Positions 13,409 through 26,166 of a DNA stretch of 64,000 nucleotides are shown piece by piece. The stretch is taken from NCBI RefSeq assembly GCF_964204645.1, contig NC_134025.1:5275001-5339000 (forward strand). Reading direction: 5' to 3'. Made by a program: the position numbers and the translations under genes. A model generated the notes under the pieces. The model worked only from the letters and a program-made list of their open reading frames with translations. It ran no database searches and was not told the DNA's origin. The DNA is from Tubulanus polymorphus (taxonomy: Eukaryota > Nemertea > Palaeonemertea > Tubulaniformes > Tubulanidae). Each line of letters starts with the position of its first letter. Positions within the stretch are counted from its first letter, which is position 1.

Positions 13409-14416
13409 ATGTTTAATCGTGTTAACACAACCCTGAGACGCGGTTTTAGATGTCCAATTGACGAAGAGCAGGTATTCAAACACAACGTGGTGTTATATCT
13501 GATCAGCATTACGTGTCCTATGGGGACAATCATGAATATTTTCGGTATTTTCGTCTTTCGGAAAACCCCCGAAAGTGGGCAGGCGATTTATCTGCTTATC
13601 TTGATGTCGATATCCGATACCATCTATCTTGTAAACGTGTTCTTCGATAGCACAGTGCGACATCTCACTTATCGATACCTCTATGGTGACGAAGTATATC
13701 GTCTACCAGACTTCGCCGTATTTCCAGTCTGGAACTGGCTCAGAATCGCCTCGTACAAATCGACGGTGACAATTCGCAATTGGATCATCGTGATGTCCGC
13801 AGTGGTGCGGTGTTTGCACGTTCTCTTTCCGCTCTGGTCTCGACGAATCGTTGTTAGAAAATTAGTTAATATCAATACAGTGAGAATCGTTATCGTGTCT
13901 GTGGTAATTTACATTCCGCGTTATTTCGGGTACATGGTCCCGTATCGATGCCCAGGGGCACCAGCTTCGGGTCCAATATTTAAAAAATTTCAGAAAGATG
14001 AAGACGTGGACTTGATTTCTACTTGGATATACTTAGTAATAACAGTTAACACACCGGCCGTAATTCTGATGATTGCAAATACGGTACTTCTGTGGTCGGT
14101 CGCTCATTCACGAAAATTACGAAAATGTATAACATCATCTCAGTCAAATTCAGATACAAAAAACGTTACCGGTAGCGCGAAAGCAACGCAACTCGTGATG
14201 ATAGCCACAATCGTGTATCTGAGCTGCGAGTTACCGACAATCATCTCCAGAATATTCAATTATTTTATCAAATATGAAAGTACTCTGGATATGAAAAAAT
14301 TGTTTATTCTCTTAAATAACTTAACTCCTATTGACTCGGCGATCAATTTCATCATATACATGATCGCCAGTAGATCTTTCAGAAAAAATGCGTTTGCCAT
14401 GCTGTTTAAATCCTAA
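13409..14416 (+). CDS. orphan class A (rhodopsin-like) G-protein-coupled receptor, peptide-receptor type
   Basis: A single-exon ORF of 335 residues with seven hydrophobic segments. Recognisable family marks are the GTIMNIFGIFVF stretch of TM1, the LLILMSISDTIYLVNV TM2, a basic second intracellular region, and a TM7 ending SAINFIIYMIASRSFRKN in place of NPxxY. The DRY motif at the end of TM3 is replaced by V-V-R-C-L, keeping only the Arg. It resembles the large, fast-evolving FMRFamide-receptor-like GPCR families of lophotrochozoans, which usually couple peptides to G proteins at the plasma membrane. Extracellular cysteines are present before TM1 and in ECL2 (PYRCPG). The ligand is unknown. 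The stop is followed at once by aaataaata, a candidate polyadenylation signal. Confidence 0.82.
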   Translation: MFNRVNTTLRRGFRCPIDEEQVFKHNVVLYLISITCPMGTIMNIFGIFVFRKTPESGQAIYLLILMSISDTIYLVNVFFDSTVRHLTYRYLYGDEVYRLPDFAVFPVWNWLRIASYKSTVTIRNWIIVMSAVVRCLHVLFPLWSRRIVVRKLVNINTVRIVIVSVVIYIPRYFGYMVPYRCPGAPASGPIFKKFQKDEDVDLISTWIYLVITVNTPAVILMIANTVLLWSVAHSRKLRKCITSSQSNSDTKNVTGSAKATQLVMIATIVYLSCELPTIISRIFNYFIKYESTLDMKKLFILLNNLTPIDSAINFIIYMIASRSFRKNAFAMLFKS

Positions 14417-15474
14417 AATAAATAAGTAAGTCACTAAATAAGTAGATAAGTGATATTTTGATATTAATTGCCGAGCGCAGCCTGGGTAGTGGTTCAAGTA
14501 AAAACCTTTCAGTTACCATTCAGTCCCCTGTAATAAAATTCAATTTTTCACAATTCTGATGGTCACGTTGAGTATGATACACATTATTTCCATATGAAAA
14601 CAAAAACTAAAATATTTTTCTTCGATAATTTGTGGGCCTATTTATACCACTGAAAGCGATAAGGATGTGATACAGTCGCTCTTATTTTTAATCTCCAAAC
14701 TTCAGATTCGAGGAATACGTACTGGCCGTAGATCTAGTCATTCATCATATCCGGGAGACATCAGCTAGTGATACGAATGGAGAATTTTCTTTTCGTCCCA
14801 AAGCAAATACAGATATGTATTCCTTAAAAATTGGTATTCCTCTAAGAAACTGCAATTCTTCGAGTGAGTTCTCCGACGGCGGAGTTATCAAACCTGAGAA
14901 GCTTAATAACAAAATGCAAAGCAAAATTCAAAATACTCATTTCGGAATGCTTTTATTTTCAATAATTTTTTCATGGACGGTTTACATGTAACAACTCAAT
15001 TAGTAAAACAACCTTGATCAATCATAAAATCAGCTACAGGATGATCTCTGTAACAAGTGACAAGTACGTGTAGAGTTCATAAAGCAATTGACACGTATGA
15101 ATTGTACGAAAAACATATCACAATATGAGAAATGAAATTACAAACGGACTGACTAATCATCACAATGACATCTAAATAAACATTGCTTCCAAGTTATTTC
15201 AGATGAATAGTGTTAGTAACCATTTTACAGATCATGATATTTGCATGGATTCAATATACTGGCAAATGCAGTATATGTGAAGTTTTAGTATTTACTACTC
15301 ATTAAAGTTAACACCAGTAAATTTGATCAGCAGCAGCTTTCAACGTGATTAAGCTATAATAAACTTTACAACAATTAGAGCGGATATTCATCATGAAAGA
15401 CATACATGTATTTAACTCGTCTAAAACACACAATTCAAATAGAAAAATTATAAAGATGTTCTTCTATGTAAAGA
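14417..15474. other. convergent intergenic region, 3' UTRs of GPCR and vinculin-like gene
   Basis: Contains no supportable gene. The minus-strand vinculin-like transcript probably ends here; a minus-strand aataaaa lies near 14950. Confidence 0.4.
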
Positions 15475-18400
15475 TTATCGTTGTAAAAATACATCATTCA
15501 GCTGTGGCCCTTGTTCTGTTGTATTGATAACGCGAAGTCCGAGTTCATCATATTCCTCATTCAACGCTTCTTTCTGATGATGCTCGCGCAGATTCCATTT
15601 CCATTCCGTCGCTAAAATTATTGCCTCAGTCTCATCGATATCCGATTTCTCGGGTCTATGTAAACCCTGTCAAAAAGCAAAACGAAAGAATTGTTAAGTT
15701 TTCATATTGAAACGTCAATTTGAGAGGCAGCAGTGAGCATAGAAATCCACTGTCGTGAATAATTACCGAGAAAACTTACCTTCACAGACGCCGACTCAGC
15801 AGCCTTTAATGTATTCATGATGGCGTGCATGAGGATCTCGGCATTTTTCACCAAAATCTTGTCAGCCTTAAAGCAATGAAAACGACAAAATAACTAAAGC
15901 CCATATAAACTGCTGGCTGATGTAATAGATCAAACAGATACTTACAGTTCTATCATCATGAGTGGAAGCTTTAACGCTTGCAATAATGCTTAACTGTGTA
16001 CTAACTGTGGGCACTTGTTTTGCATACGACATCAGTTCATCTGAGAAACTAAAATAGATGAACAAATAGATTAGTTAGCAACATGTCAAACCTGAATATA
16101 CATTATCGTTTTACACTGCATATGATACTGAAATGCATACCGATCATCGATGCAGTATTTTGCTACAATGTGAGCAAAACGTACAATCTTTTTTCCATTT
16201 CCAGCAATTGACTTCGCCGTTTTTATCAATTCTTCTTTACTCTATAGAGAAATCATGAATAAAGAAATTTAATGAACTAATCCAACAACCAGTAACTGGC
16301 AGCATTGATTTACATAGTTCAGTATATTTGATACATACCGAAAGACTGCCTTTTCCTTTTGAATATGCTGCCATATCTATCATTTGACGGCACATTTCTT
16401 TAGCGAGACGCACAAATTCATTCTTTTCATCTTCCCACTTCTCAGTTTCTCTTTGTAACATAAGCGTAGCAGTCTAAAATAGAGACCATATAGACAATTT
16501 TTAATGCTTATCATACATGCAGCTATACTTCAGCTTATAAATCCATGAAATGAATTTAATGCAGTCTCATGTTATATGTGATTTGCTAGTACACTAGTAC
16601 ACAAACCAGAAAAAAAACTTCATTGCTATTGGAAACAACATTTCAAGTACCGGTGCATGCAATTACGTAATCAACAAAAACATCATCATATAAGGTGTTA
16701 GTGAACTTAGGTTTTGTCAGAGTTGCTATTGGTTTTAAATGAAGAACAAACTCATTATATACAATGTATCATGAAAATCTTCATTAGTTTCATACAAAAA
16801 TATGGTTTTTTAGGATTTATGTTTTCCAATCAGGCAGTACTTACTGACACGGGATCAGAATTCTACAATTGACAACGTAAGGTCAACAGATATGGTAAAG
16901 ATGGCAAAGATATGCTGGTTGTATATACATGTATGTCCTCGATCACATCAAAGAGAAAGATTTTGACATGATTTCTATGAATGAGAACTTACCATAAGTT
17001 TTGGATCCCTCCAAGGTGTATATGGAAGCGGTGTAAATGATGAGTTTACTATTTCTGGAGTTCTCAGCTGAGTTTGTTCAGGAACAAAGCTTTAATCGAA
17101 CACACAAACAATTTAAATTACAACATCATACAAACTTTGGGATTCGTTAATTTGGTCAAAGGAAACATAATATTTTACAAGAATGAAAATAATTGCAAAG
17201 CTGCAATATATATTAACCTATTGATCATTTGAGGCATCATATCAGACTTGCGTTTAAACATTTTCTCGATCTTGTCCACTCTGATCTGCCCTGGTGAAGT
17301 TTTGATCGATGAAGTAGCTGACATATCCCCAAACATCACTCCATCTATTGAATTACTGTGAATGTCTGTTGTCAGGCAAGAGAGCAAGGACATTATATCT
17401 GAGAAAATAACAAAATGTGATGACAGGAATGCTGCTCAGTGATGGATTAGAAAAGCGTAGTTTCATTAGATTTGCCCATACCTCTGATTGTTCTCTTATC
17501 GATATCTTTCATAGCTGCTAACGTGCGACCGAGAATATTTATCTTACACGCCCATTCTAGTTTCCTTTTCTGCAGATTTACCTGATATTTTGAATAAGGA
17601 TCGCCTAAAGGCAAGAAAACGGTGAAATTAAAGATAAGACTATCACTCGTTTTAAGATCTCTCAGGTCAAACAACCTTTTGGAGAATTGATGTTATGTTT
17701 GACAAAATCAGACAGAGGAAAAGTTTATATTTCAAGTCAAGATACCCTGGTACGTTGTTAATATGAATTATTCATTATGAATTAATAAATGTTTCAACTT
17801 ACTGGCGAGATTGTTCAATGCATTCATCAGATCTTCAGTATGTTGACTAATATCATCAAGGCACTGACGCACATATCCTTTACTTTCTAAGTCTGTTGAA
17901 GTTTCAATTGCTTTCAGAGCTAGTCCTTTCATCGAAAACATATTCTTTGTCAGTTGTTTACTCATAGCCTTAAACTCCTCACATAATGAGTCTTTCACAT
18001 CATCTGAAATTGGCCATTATATTTCAGATAATGTACATAGAACCAGTAATAGAACCCAGCTACACATCCGTTCAATTCAGGTTTAGAACTGGCAATTTAT
18101 TGTTGATGTACATATCTGAATTTCAGAATTGTTTAGCTACCTGATGTGGAGCTTATAGCGAGATTAGCTGCTGCGATTCTATCAACTACTCGACAAAAAT
18201 CAACAACAAGATTTTCAATAAGTTTCGTCAAGTTAAGAGACTGAAAAATAATAGAAAATACATCATTCAGCAAAATCTACAGATACCTTTCAAGATATGA
18301 AAGCTGATGACATCAGTAGTATAGTTACCACTGATTTCAAGTAATGTTGAGGAATTTCCTCCATATGAATATAGACTGTACCTTTGCTACCCAGTTGCAC

Positions 18401-21400
18401 TGCATGAAAGCAATGTTCTGTGGAGCGAACAATCGTTCAGCTGCAGGAAAATTTGATGGAGATCCAGTGAGAATTGTATATATCTGTGACATAGCATTAT
18501 TCTCTTTTTCCATAGAACTAAGAATTTCAAGACCATCATGAATTTTCATATCCGTTTCTGGTAAACTGTAGATGAAAGTTACAAATTCGTGCAATGATCA
18601 CAACTAAGATTTCAACATTCAGAAGCTATAATCAGTTTCATCTAAATCCTCAACCTTTTATGATAAATTACCCTTTACATGCAGATTGGAACATATCAGT
18701 GTATCTAACTGTCTCTATCTCGAAGAGTCTGATTTCTTCTAATAAATGTTCATTCACTTGTGATTTGCCACTTTCAAGGTTCAGGCAATCAGCTAAAACC
18801 TCTAGCTTAGCATTATCAGCAACTGTATTGATGGTGTCACATATACAAAACACTTTAGCCGCCCACTCTCTCGACATCCGAGTTAACTGTTTAATCTCAT
18901 CTTCATTTTCTACAGAAAGAAACAACATTGCCTGTTAACAAGACCTTAATTTTGTTAGATTTAGGTTTGTAGTAGTATGACAATAAATATTTCTAAACCC
19001 TTTCAGTGCTGACTAATAAATACCCTGGAGATAATTTTAAAATTTTCAAAAATTCCACCCTAGTGTGTTGAATAACGGGAATACAACTATAGTGTGTCTA
19101 CACCACAGCGCGGTGTATTGTTAGTTACTAGTATTTCACTATGTTTGACAGGTGCTGCCATTTTTCAAGAGAGATAATTGCATCGTTGCACTGCACTTCA
19201 AAACACCGCAATGCGGTGTAATAACAAAATCTATCACTGATTTATACACCGCACATGGTTAATGGGGGTCTCCGAATACTCCAGAAGTTATACCCTGCAG
19301 GGGATTACTGATTCCTACCATTGTTCGCTGTGTAGCTGCTTAGGGTAGTTATTGTTGCAGTCAAGTTTTCTAAATCGCATGTATTCGCCATCAATAACTG
19401 TAGCTGTACGGATGATAGAAAATCCATTCCATTCATAGCATCATTCACTGATGTTACCAAATTTGTAATATAACTTGAGTATTCTTCTAACGTTCTTTGC
19501 TGTAAATAAATAGCAGTTCAAGTTTGATTACATTCATACAGTAATTACAAAATACATGCGCAACTCATTTAGTCTACATGCTCCTGCACCAGCTTCTAGC
19601 AAAACTATACTCAAAATAAACCATCAGAAATAATACAGAAAATCATCAAAAGGAACTCCCTATTCCCGAAAAAGATGTAAACGCATTACGGGGAGTATTA
19701 AACACAAGAGGTTCTGTAACCAAAAGCTAAATTCGTTTCCGTAACTAACAAATTTACCTGAATGTGTAAATGTCTGAAAGACCAGAATGAAAAAGTGACC
19801 AAAGATGAATTTTCCGTTTTGAAATGAATACGATCAATTCTTCTAGAATTATAAGTTGACTGACCTCTTGTCCCAACAATAGTTCGTTATGGACTTTATG
19901 CGCAACAACAATTTTGTTCGACACACTATGATATTTCATCAGCAGGTGGTTAAGGTTTGATTCCAGGCGTTCTACCTAAAAATGATTCATTTGAAAAATA
20001 TGAATTGTAAGAAAGCAGATACATTACATGAAGATGAAATATTGGTGTAGACATGGGAAACAGGATTAAAAAATCACATTCAAAATCAAGTTTAAGCACA
20101 TCTGAAAAAAAAAACATCTAATGGCTCTCATATTTAGGTACCTTATCACACCACGCTTCTGCTACTTGGTATAAAGGATCAATTTCCTGAACTTCGCACT
20201 GCGAAACACGCTTTGCCTTATCTAACAACTGAGGGGTTAGCTGGGTGATGTCTGAGCTCAATGATTGCAGGATTCTATAAGCAAAGCGCACTTATTCACT
20301 ACAAGGTGTATATTACAAGTTGTGAATAATGAAAATAAATTTCTACAATGATGGAAAAGCTGGGTTTGAATCTCTGATTTGATTGACTCAACTCTAGTCA
20401 TCAGAACTATATGCACTTACAGTCTTGTGGTTTCATCTGAACATGCTGCTGATACAGTATTTGCTATTTCTATAACATGTGTCGCTTCAGATATGATATC
20501 ATTGCCGATCATATCAGTTTTTAATCGATGCAACCCTAATGCATTATTGACGAGATCTTTCACAGCGCGCGATAGATTTTCATCTTTTTCGGTACCTGAA
20601 TTGAAAATGCAACCTACTTTCAGACTAAATAATGCAATTATAGACTAGAGGCTTTGGTATCACAACAGTTTTTAATTGGAACATAACATCAAGAGATATA
20701 TTTCATTTACCCCATCTGATTGTCTACTGAATAACAGTCCAGATGCCACTCACCTCTATGACTAGAAAGGGATTCTTTAGCTTTTCCTGATGCTTCATTT
20801 ACTGTTGAACCAGCAATTCGACTTATAGATCGATCATCTGAGCGTCTATCATCGGTAACCTTTGTTGTTGATAAGATCGAGTCCAGATCTAAGCTTTTCA
20901 ATGAGGTAGATACATTCTCCATAGTGGCTTCAGTATCAGCGGTATTAACTGAAATCATTGTATGAATTAGCAACAAGAAGTTCTCACAGGCAAACAAAAA
21001 CAGAATCGTCGGGTTCCTTACATCATCACTGGTAAACAGTAATAAACATTCTGTTAGTTCGATATTTATTTTTGGACAACTACCACATGGAGTCTTACCG
21101 ATAAATGTTCCCGAATCAGGAGTTACAGTTCGAGCTGTATTTCTCAACGTACAGGAAATATTTGGCTGATTTTCTTCATCAACGCCTCGTCTGATATTCT
21201 GTACGCATTTCAACAGTATTTCGTTACGTTTATTCAGGTTTTCGTGTAGGCGTTCATCGGTGATTTTTTCCAGCAAGTGATTACAACCTGACCTTACAGC
21301 AGTTATAGCTAAAATAACAACAACATACGCAGATGCATCATAGAAAATGAAATATTTCTTTGGGATGGGACTAATTCCCTAAAATTTTTGAGTAAATTTC

Positions 21401-24400
21401 GATCCAAACCGAATTAAAGAAATCAATAATTAACTTAATCGATATGAAGCAAGAATGAAACTACTGAGATACCTTTCTTTAACTGGTTTGTGTAAACAAG
21501 TAACCCGTTTCGATAAATGGGGCTTGCGCTATTATCAATAATCCTTGTAGCGAACTGTGTAACTCGACGAGCTTGTCCAGTAATTGATTTACACAGTTTA
21601 CACAAATCCTGCTTATCGTGTGTTAAAACAATCACATCACAATCACGAACGTTACTAGCTATACTCTCCTCTGAAAAAATAGGACACATGACATCGATAA
21701 ATTTCAATCAAATTGCTAATAGCGACATAAATACAATACAAAAAATTACATGGCAACTGTGAAAAGAGGTTTTATATAAAACTTGTCGCCGAAGTGGCAT
21801 CATTTTCATACCAGAGATCTGTAGAAATAGATTCACATCCATCATATCATCGAGTTCTTCAACTAGACTCTCGACATTAGCTCTCCACTGGGATTTCAAC
21901 AAACGTAATCGCTCAATAGCCACTTTATCGAGATAATCTTTACGGCAAGCTACGGAGACGGGAACTATCTCTGGATCGAGCTGTTCTAGATGCTGTATCC
22001 AGTTCTTTATTGTGTTCACTCCTAAAAAGTTACAGGTAGGCCTACATCTTAACTGTACTGGAGGCTTACCGATATTGTTTGACTACTTTTTAACTGGCAA
22101 TGAGGGATCCTTTATTAGTATGATCAATATGGAATTTTCTTATCTTATCTGATTTTTCAACTTACTCCGTGCATCAGAAGAACTAGCAGCAGCGAATATT
22201 GATACCTGACACAATCTTTCAGAATGAGTATGGAACTCATCAACAAATGGCTGCAGTAACTTCTGACAAGTGTCGTCCTCAATGGGCTGAGCATCCTAAA
22301 TGTTGAACAAATCAAATGTACGTGAATTGTTTTTAAAAAGTCTACACCAGGAAGTTGAAATGACCTCTCAGACATTTGATACCAAATTACTTACATTAGT
22401 TGGGCATACAGCAGCTTTAACTAGTCTATCCAAAGGCTCATCTGTTTCAGAAAATACTATCGTTATCTGGTAGAGGATAGCTGCATTAACACTGATTTCA
22501 ATATCGTGTAAATCATCGAGCAATTTCTCACAAATCTCTTCGAAATCAGACCTAGATATATCGGAGAATTGAGGAACAATGTCTTATTGGTCTAAAAATT
22601 AATCTATAACAGCTTCATCTATAACTACGTCGAGTTAATGTATATGAAATGTCTACTTGGATAAGAATTTTTAAAACACAACAATTTATACACACCGCTG
22701 TAAATGTCCAGGTCTACTCTCAGCGATATTCAAGTAATCCATTAGGGAACCTCTCCATCTAAGTATCTGATATAAAGCACACAAATTTGTTTTGATCAAA
22801 AGAGCCATTTTACCCAAAGGATCAATTCATGTTGATACTTACTGATTTACAAGTATCAATAATTTTCTCACGATATTTGTTCTCAGTGAAATGAGTGACT
22901 GACATGCTGTGTCTGACAACTGCTTCCAGGTGTGTATCAAAATCATATCTATCTATCGAATAGCGACTTCGCGGTTCAAGTATCGTCAGCAGCTAGATGT
23001 AGAATATGAAACATCATCAAGGATGAGGAGGAAATACAGTAGAACCTGCTTAAACCGGATCATTTTGGACCGATGAAATTCATCTTGTGCATAGAAATCC
23101 AGATTAGATACGATATTCTATCTACATTTATGTACGGATGGACTGTAAATTTCATTTGGATAAGATCAAAATCGGAATTCAACTGATCCACATCCAGGTT
23201 TGACTGTATCTGAATGTGACTGCAATGAGAATATCTTAAATATCAATATACCTTTTCTAACCTGACAACGAAATGACCACCAGATTGAGAATTGTCAGCT
23301 GTGTAATAAAGCTTATTCTCGACGGCTTTTATTACATCATCTATTAACGTCAACACTTGATTTGTTACATACTCCTTACTTGCCTAAAAATATACACCAG
23401 ACATGTATCTATTGAACAGGAGAGTTTGCCTAAGTTACCAGGATCTACAATGTCTTTGGTATCATCACAGTTTTTAAATTGGAACATGGGTGTCCAGGAG
23501 TTTGGATCCAAGTCAAGTTGCCCTGGAATTTTACAGGAAAATGACATATATCAAACTGATACCTGAAAAAGTTTCTAGCTTATGGTCTCTGCATTTCCAA
23601 TAATGTTTTTCAATGAGCTTTCATTCAGGGGGGGGATGTTTAATTAATATAATATGCCCTATTTTGGGGTTCACCCCTCACTGAAATAGACCCTAGAACA
23701 ACCCCTTTATCACTAGACACATATTTAAAAATATGTTAGCTTACCTTAGCTTGAGGGTTTGTAGGGTATTTGATATATGTTTGCATAGCAGTGCTGAGCA
23801 TAGGAGATGTTTTTCGTAGCATCGACATGGTCAAAATCAGACGATCTCTCTGATATGTATTTATAAGATGTTGCTGTCTTAACTCGATCAATGAGGAAAG
23901 CATTAACATACTTTCAGTTAACCCCTACAATATCAATCATAATCTCGAAGTGTAGCACAATCTTCATATAGAATTTGAGAAGTTAAACATTTTTGTTCAG
24001 TAAAGTAAGAAATGACTAGCCTATATCATGAAATGCTCACTAATTGCTTGAATATTTTATGAGGTCATACGAGAGGTTATGAGACACCATTTATACAAAT
24101 ACCTTGAATGCTAAAACTAAAGCTTTCATCGAAGTGACACTCAAAACTAATCCAATTCTTTTTTCAAGAATATGAGCAGTGTATACTAATTTCCTTACTT
24201 CACAATCATCAGAAACTAACAGAACCTACAATCAGAACCATTACATTAATGGAAATAGTTAGAACTATGCTTCAATTAGAAAGTCAATATCATGCAGCAT
24301 GGTTCTAACTGGAACTTTAATAATCAGCTCTTACTTTCATAGTCCCTTCTAAGACATCTTTGGCTGTACGCACAATATGATGCCAGGCTTCTTTACTTTG

Positions 24401-24948
24401 AGGTTCCATTTCTAGTCTTTGTGCGGCGACCAAGAAACTACCAGCAGCTAATGCCAGCAGGTCACAAGCACTAGGCATACTCTGTATATACTCCTATATA
24501 AAACATGATGATTCTAGAAATGAAGTATCTATTTTGCCCACATCATTTAACAATGAATATCATAATCTGTACAAAACAGTATAATCCTTTGTTTTACCTC
24601 ATCTCCATAGTCACTGTCGGTAGTGTTGATCGCTTCTGAAATCAAACGTTGAATCGTTTCCAAAACTTTCTGCGCAGCTGGAACAATCAGGCTCGAAAAT
24701 CTGAGTTTTTCACCTTTTTCCTGTGAGTCTTTCAACAGAATCAACTGCGTTACCTATATAGGTATAAGAATACTGAGATAGTGACGTCGAAGGGTGTATG
24801 TACAGACTATCGTTTTGAAAAATTCCCTCCCTTGTTACGGATGATTCAGGGCAAATAAATGACAAACCTGAGCTGCAAACGGTGCTATCGCTCTCTCTAC
24901 ATTCTTGGTTTGAACAAGACCAGAGATGATGACATTCCCTACATCCAT
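15475..24948 (-). CDS. large vinculin-family cytoskeletal adaptor, expanded and lacking the proline-rich linker
   Basis: I assembled 30 exons that keep one frame throughout (about 1,497 residues), from Met at 24948 to the stop at 15475. The head matches vinculin D1: VQTKNVERAIAPFAAQVTQL aligns with the vinculin start, followed by LIVPAAQKVLETIQRLISEA. Exon 22021-21812 reads LKSQWRANVESLVEELDDMM, the vinculin NQW..NVE helix. The tail is vinculin-like: EKWEDEKNEFVRLAKEM (16473-16339), VPTVSTQLSIIASVKAS (16048-15946), LVKNAEILMHAIMNTLKAAE (15866-15780). Vinculin links talin and actin at adhesions. Odd points: human vinculin has 1,066 residues; a Ser/Thr/Asp-rich, probably disordered exon (20948-20754) interrupts the bundles; the FPPPP-type linker is missing; and a 63-residue C-terminal extension follows the tail. 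An alpha-catenin or catulin identity fits the head and tail less well. Confidence 0.85.
19065..19265. repeat. palindrome-rich intronic insert with repeated cggtgta/tacaccg motifs
   Basis: Within an intron of the vinculin-like gene, the motif acaccgca/tgcggtgt occurs as a perfect inverted repeat near 19203-19220, and related forms occur near 19101-19120 (ctacaccacagcgcggtgta) and 19244 (tacaccgcac). It may be a decayed miniature transposon; ends and target duplication are not clear. Confidence 0.35.
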
Positions 24949-26166
24949 TATGGCAAAACTATGATTAAATTTGAAGTCTAAGCGATCACTTCAAACATAT
25001 GACATATTTCCATGATTACCAAACAAATACCAGGTGGCGCCAGATAACGGTACACAGTCACCGTGAATCGATAAAGAATCCCGCGTCATATTGGCCGTCA
25101 AGCGTAAACGAGTCTCCTATTGAGGATTTTTTGTTAGATTGTTATTTTCGCTGTGGCAATTGACATAAACAAATCAGTATAAACAATATTTATGCCTATG
25201 CATGAGAGATGTAGGCCTATATTTAAGGTCATACTCAGAATCTCCTCCTTAAGAATGATTAGTAATAAGTCCAGAATGAAATTAAAAAAAATTAAGAAAG
25301 TGCTTTTCTTATACATGTAGTTAAAATCTATTCAAGATTGTAATACATGGTAATACATTTATTATGGATATACATATAAATCATAAATCTATAACAGAAC
25401 AATAATGTCTGCAAAAACAATAAACACATATCTTATATGCATATCAAATTGAACAATCTAATATTGGACGGGTGTGGGTGGATTATAAAATTTTGATTAC
25501 TCGATATCAAAATGATTTGCATTTATCATATCTAACAACTCTTATCTATAGAATTTTGAAAATACCTCCAAGTTTGTTGTGGCACTAGTGGTGATAACAC
25601 AACAGTAAGTAAGGCAAAGCTAATTTTATGAAGTGGCAAAGGCTTCAGTTACAGATACTGGATAAGCATAGGCAATACGTATATTCACTTCTTGGTGATT
25701 ATTTTCATTTGAGCAGAATCTAAATAAGTGCATGAAGTGTAGATAATACCATATTCAAGCCCTGAAAAGTACAGCAGTTTTAAAATCATCTATCATTTCA
25801 TAAAACATTTAGTATCATGCCATTGATATGCCTAACAACTTTCCTCCGAGCAGTGAAATGCAATCTAATGATTCTATACTTCAATATAATTACAAATAAC
25901 TTACTTAAAGATAAACATATGATTGAAAACTATAAAAATGCACTCGGCTCATTTGAACAATGGCATACGTACATGAAGTATCAGTAAAAGTATACATCAT
26001 AACTGTGGGTGGAATAACAATAACATTGACAAGAACCACTTCACAACCATTCTCGAAAATATGATGGGATGAGCAATAGACAAATAGCGATTCATTTTAT
26101 AAGGAAGAAGAAAGCGCCTTCAAATACTAGGTATAAGCCATAAGTTAATGGGCAAAGGTCACTTCT
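24949..26166. other. vinculin-like promoter and LCA5 3' UTR
   Basis: No coding sequence. The first few hundred bases should hold the promoter of the minus-strand vinculin-like gene. The remainder is probably the 3' UTR of LCA5, with a minus-strand aataaa near 25360. Confidence 0.4.

Noticed and set aside
22552-22600. Upstream acceptor for the vinculin-like exon ending at 22395
   Set aside because: It places an in-frame TAG; the acceptor ending at 22552 keeps the frame.
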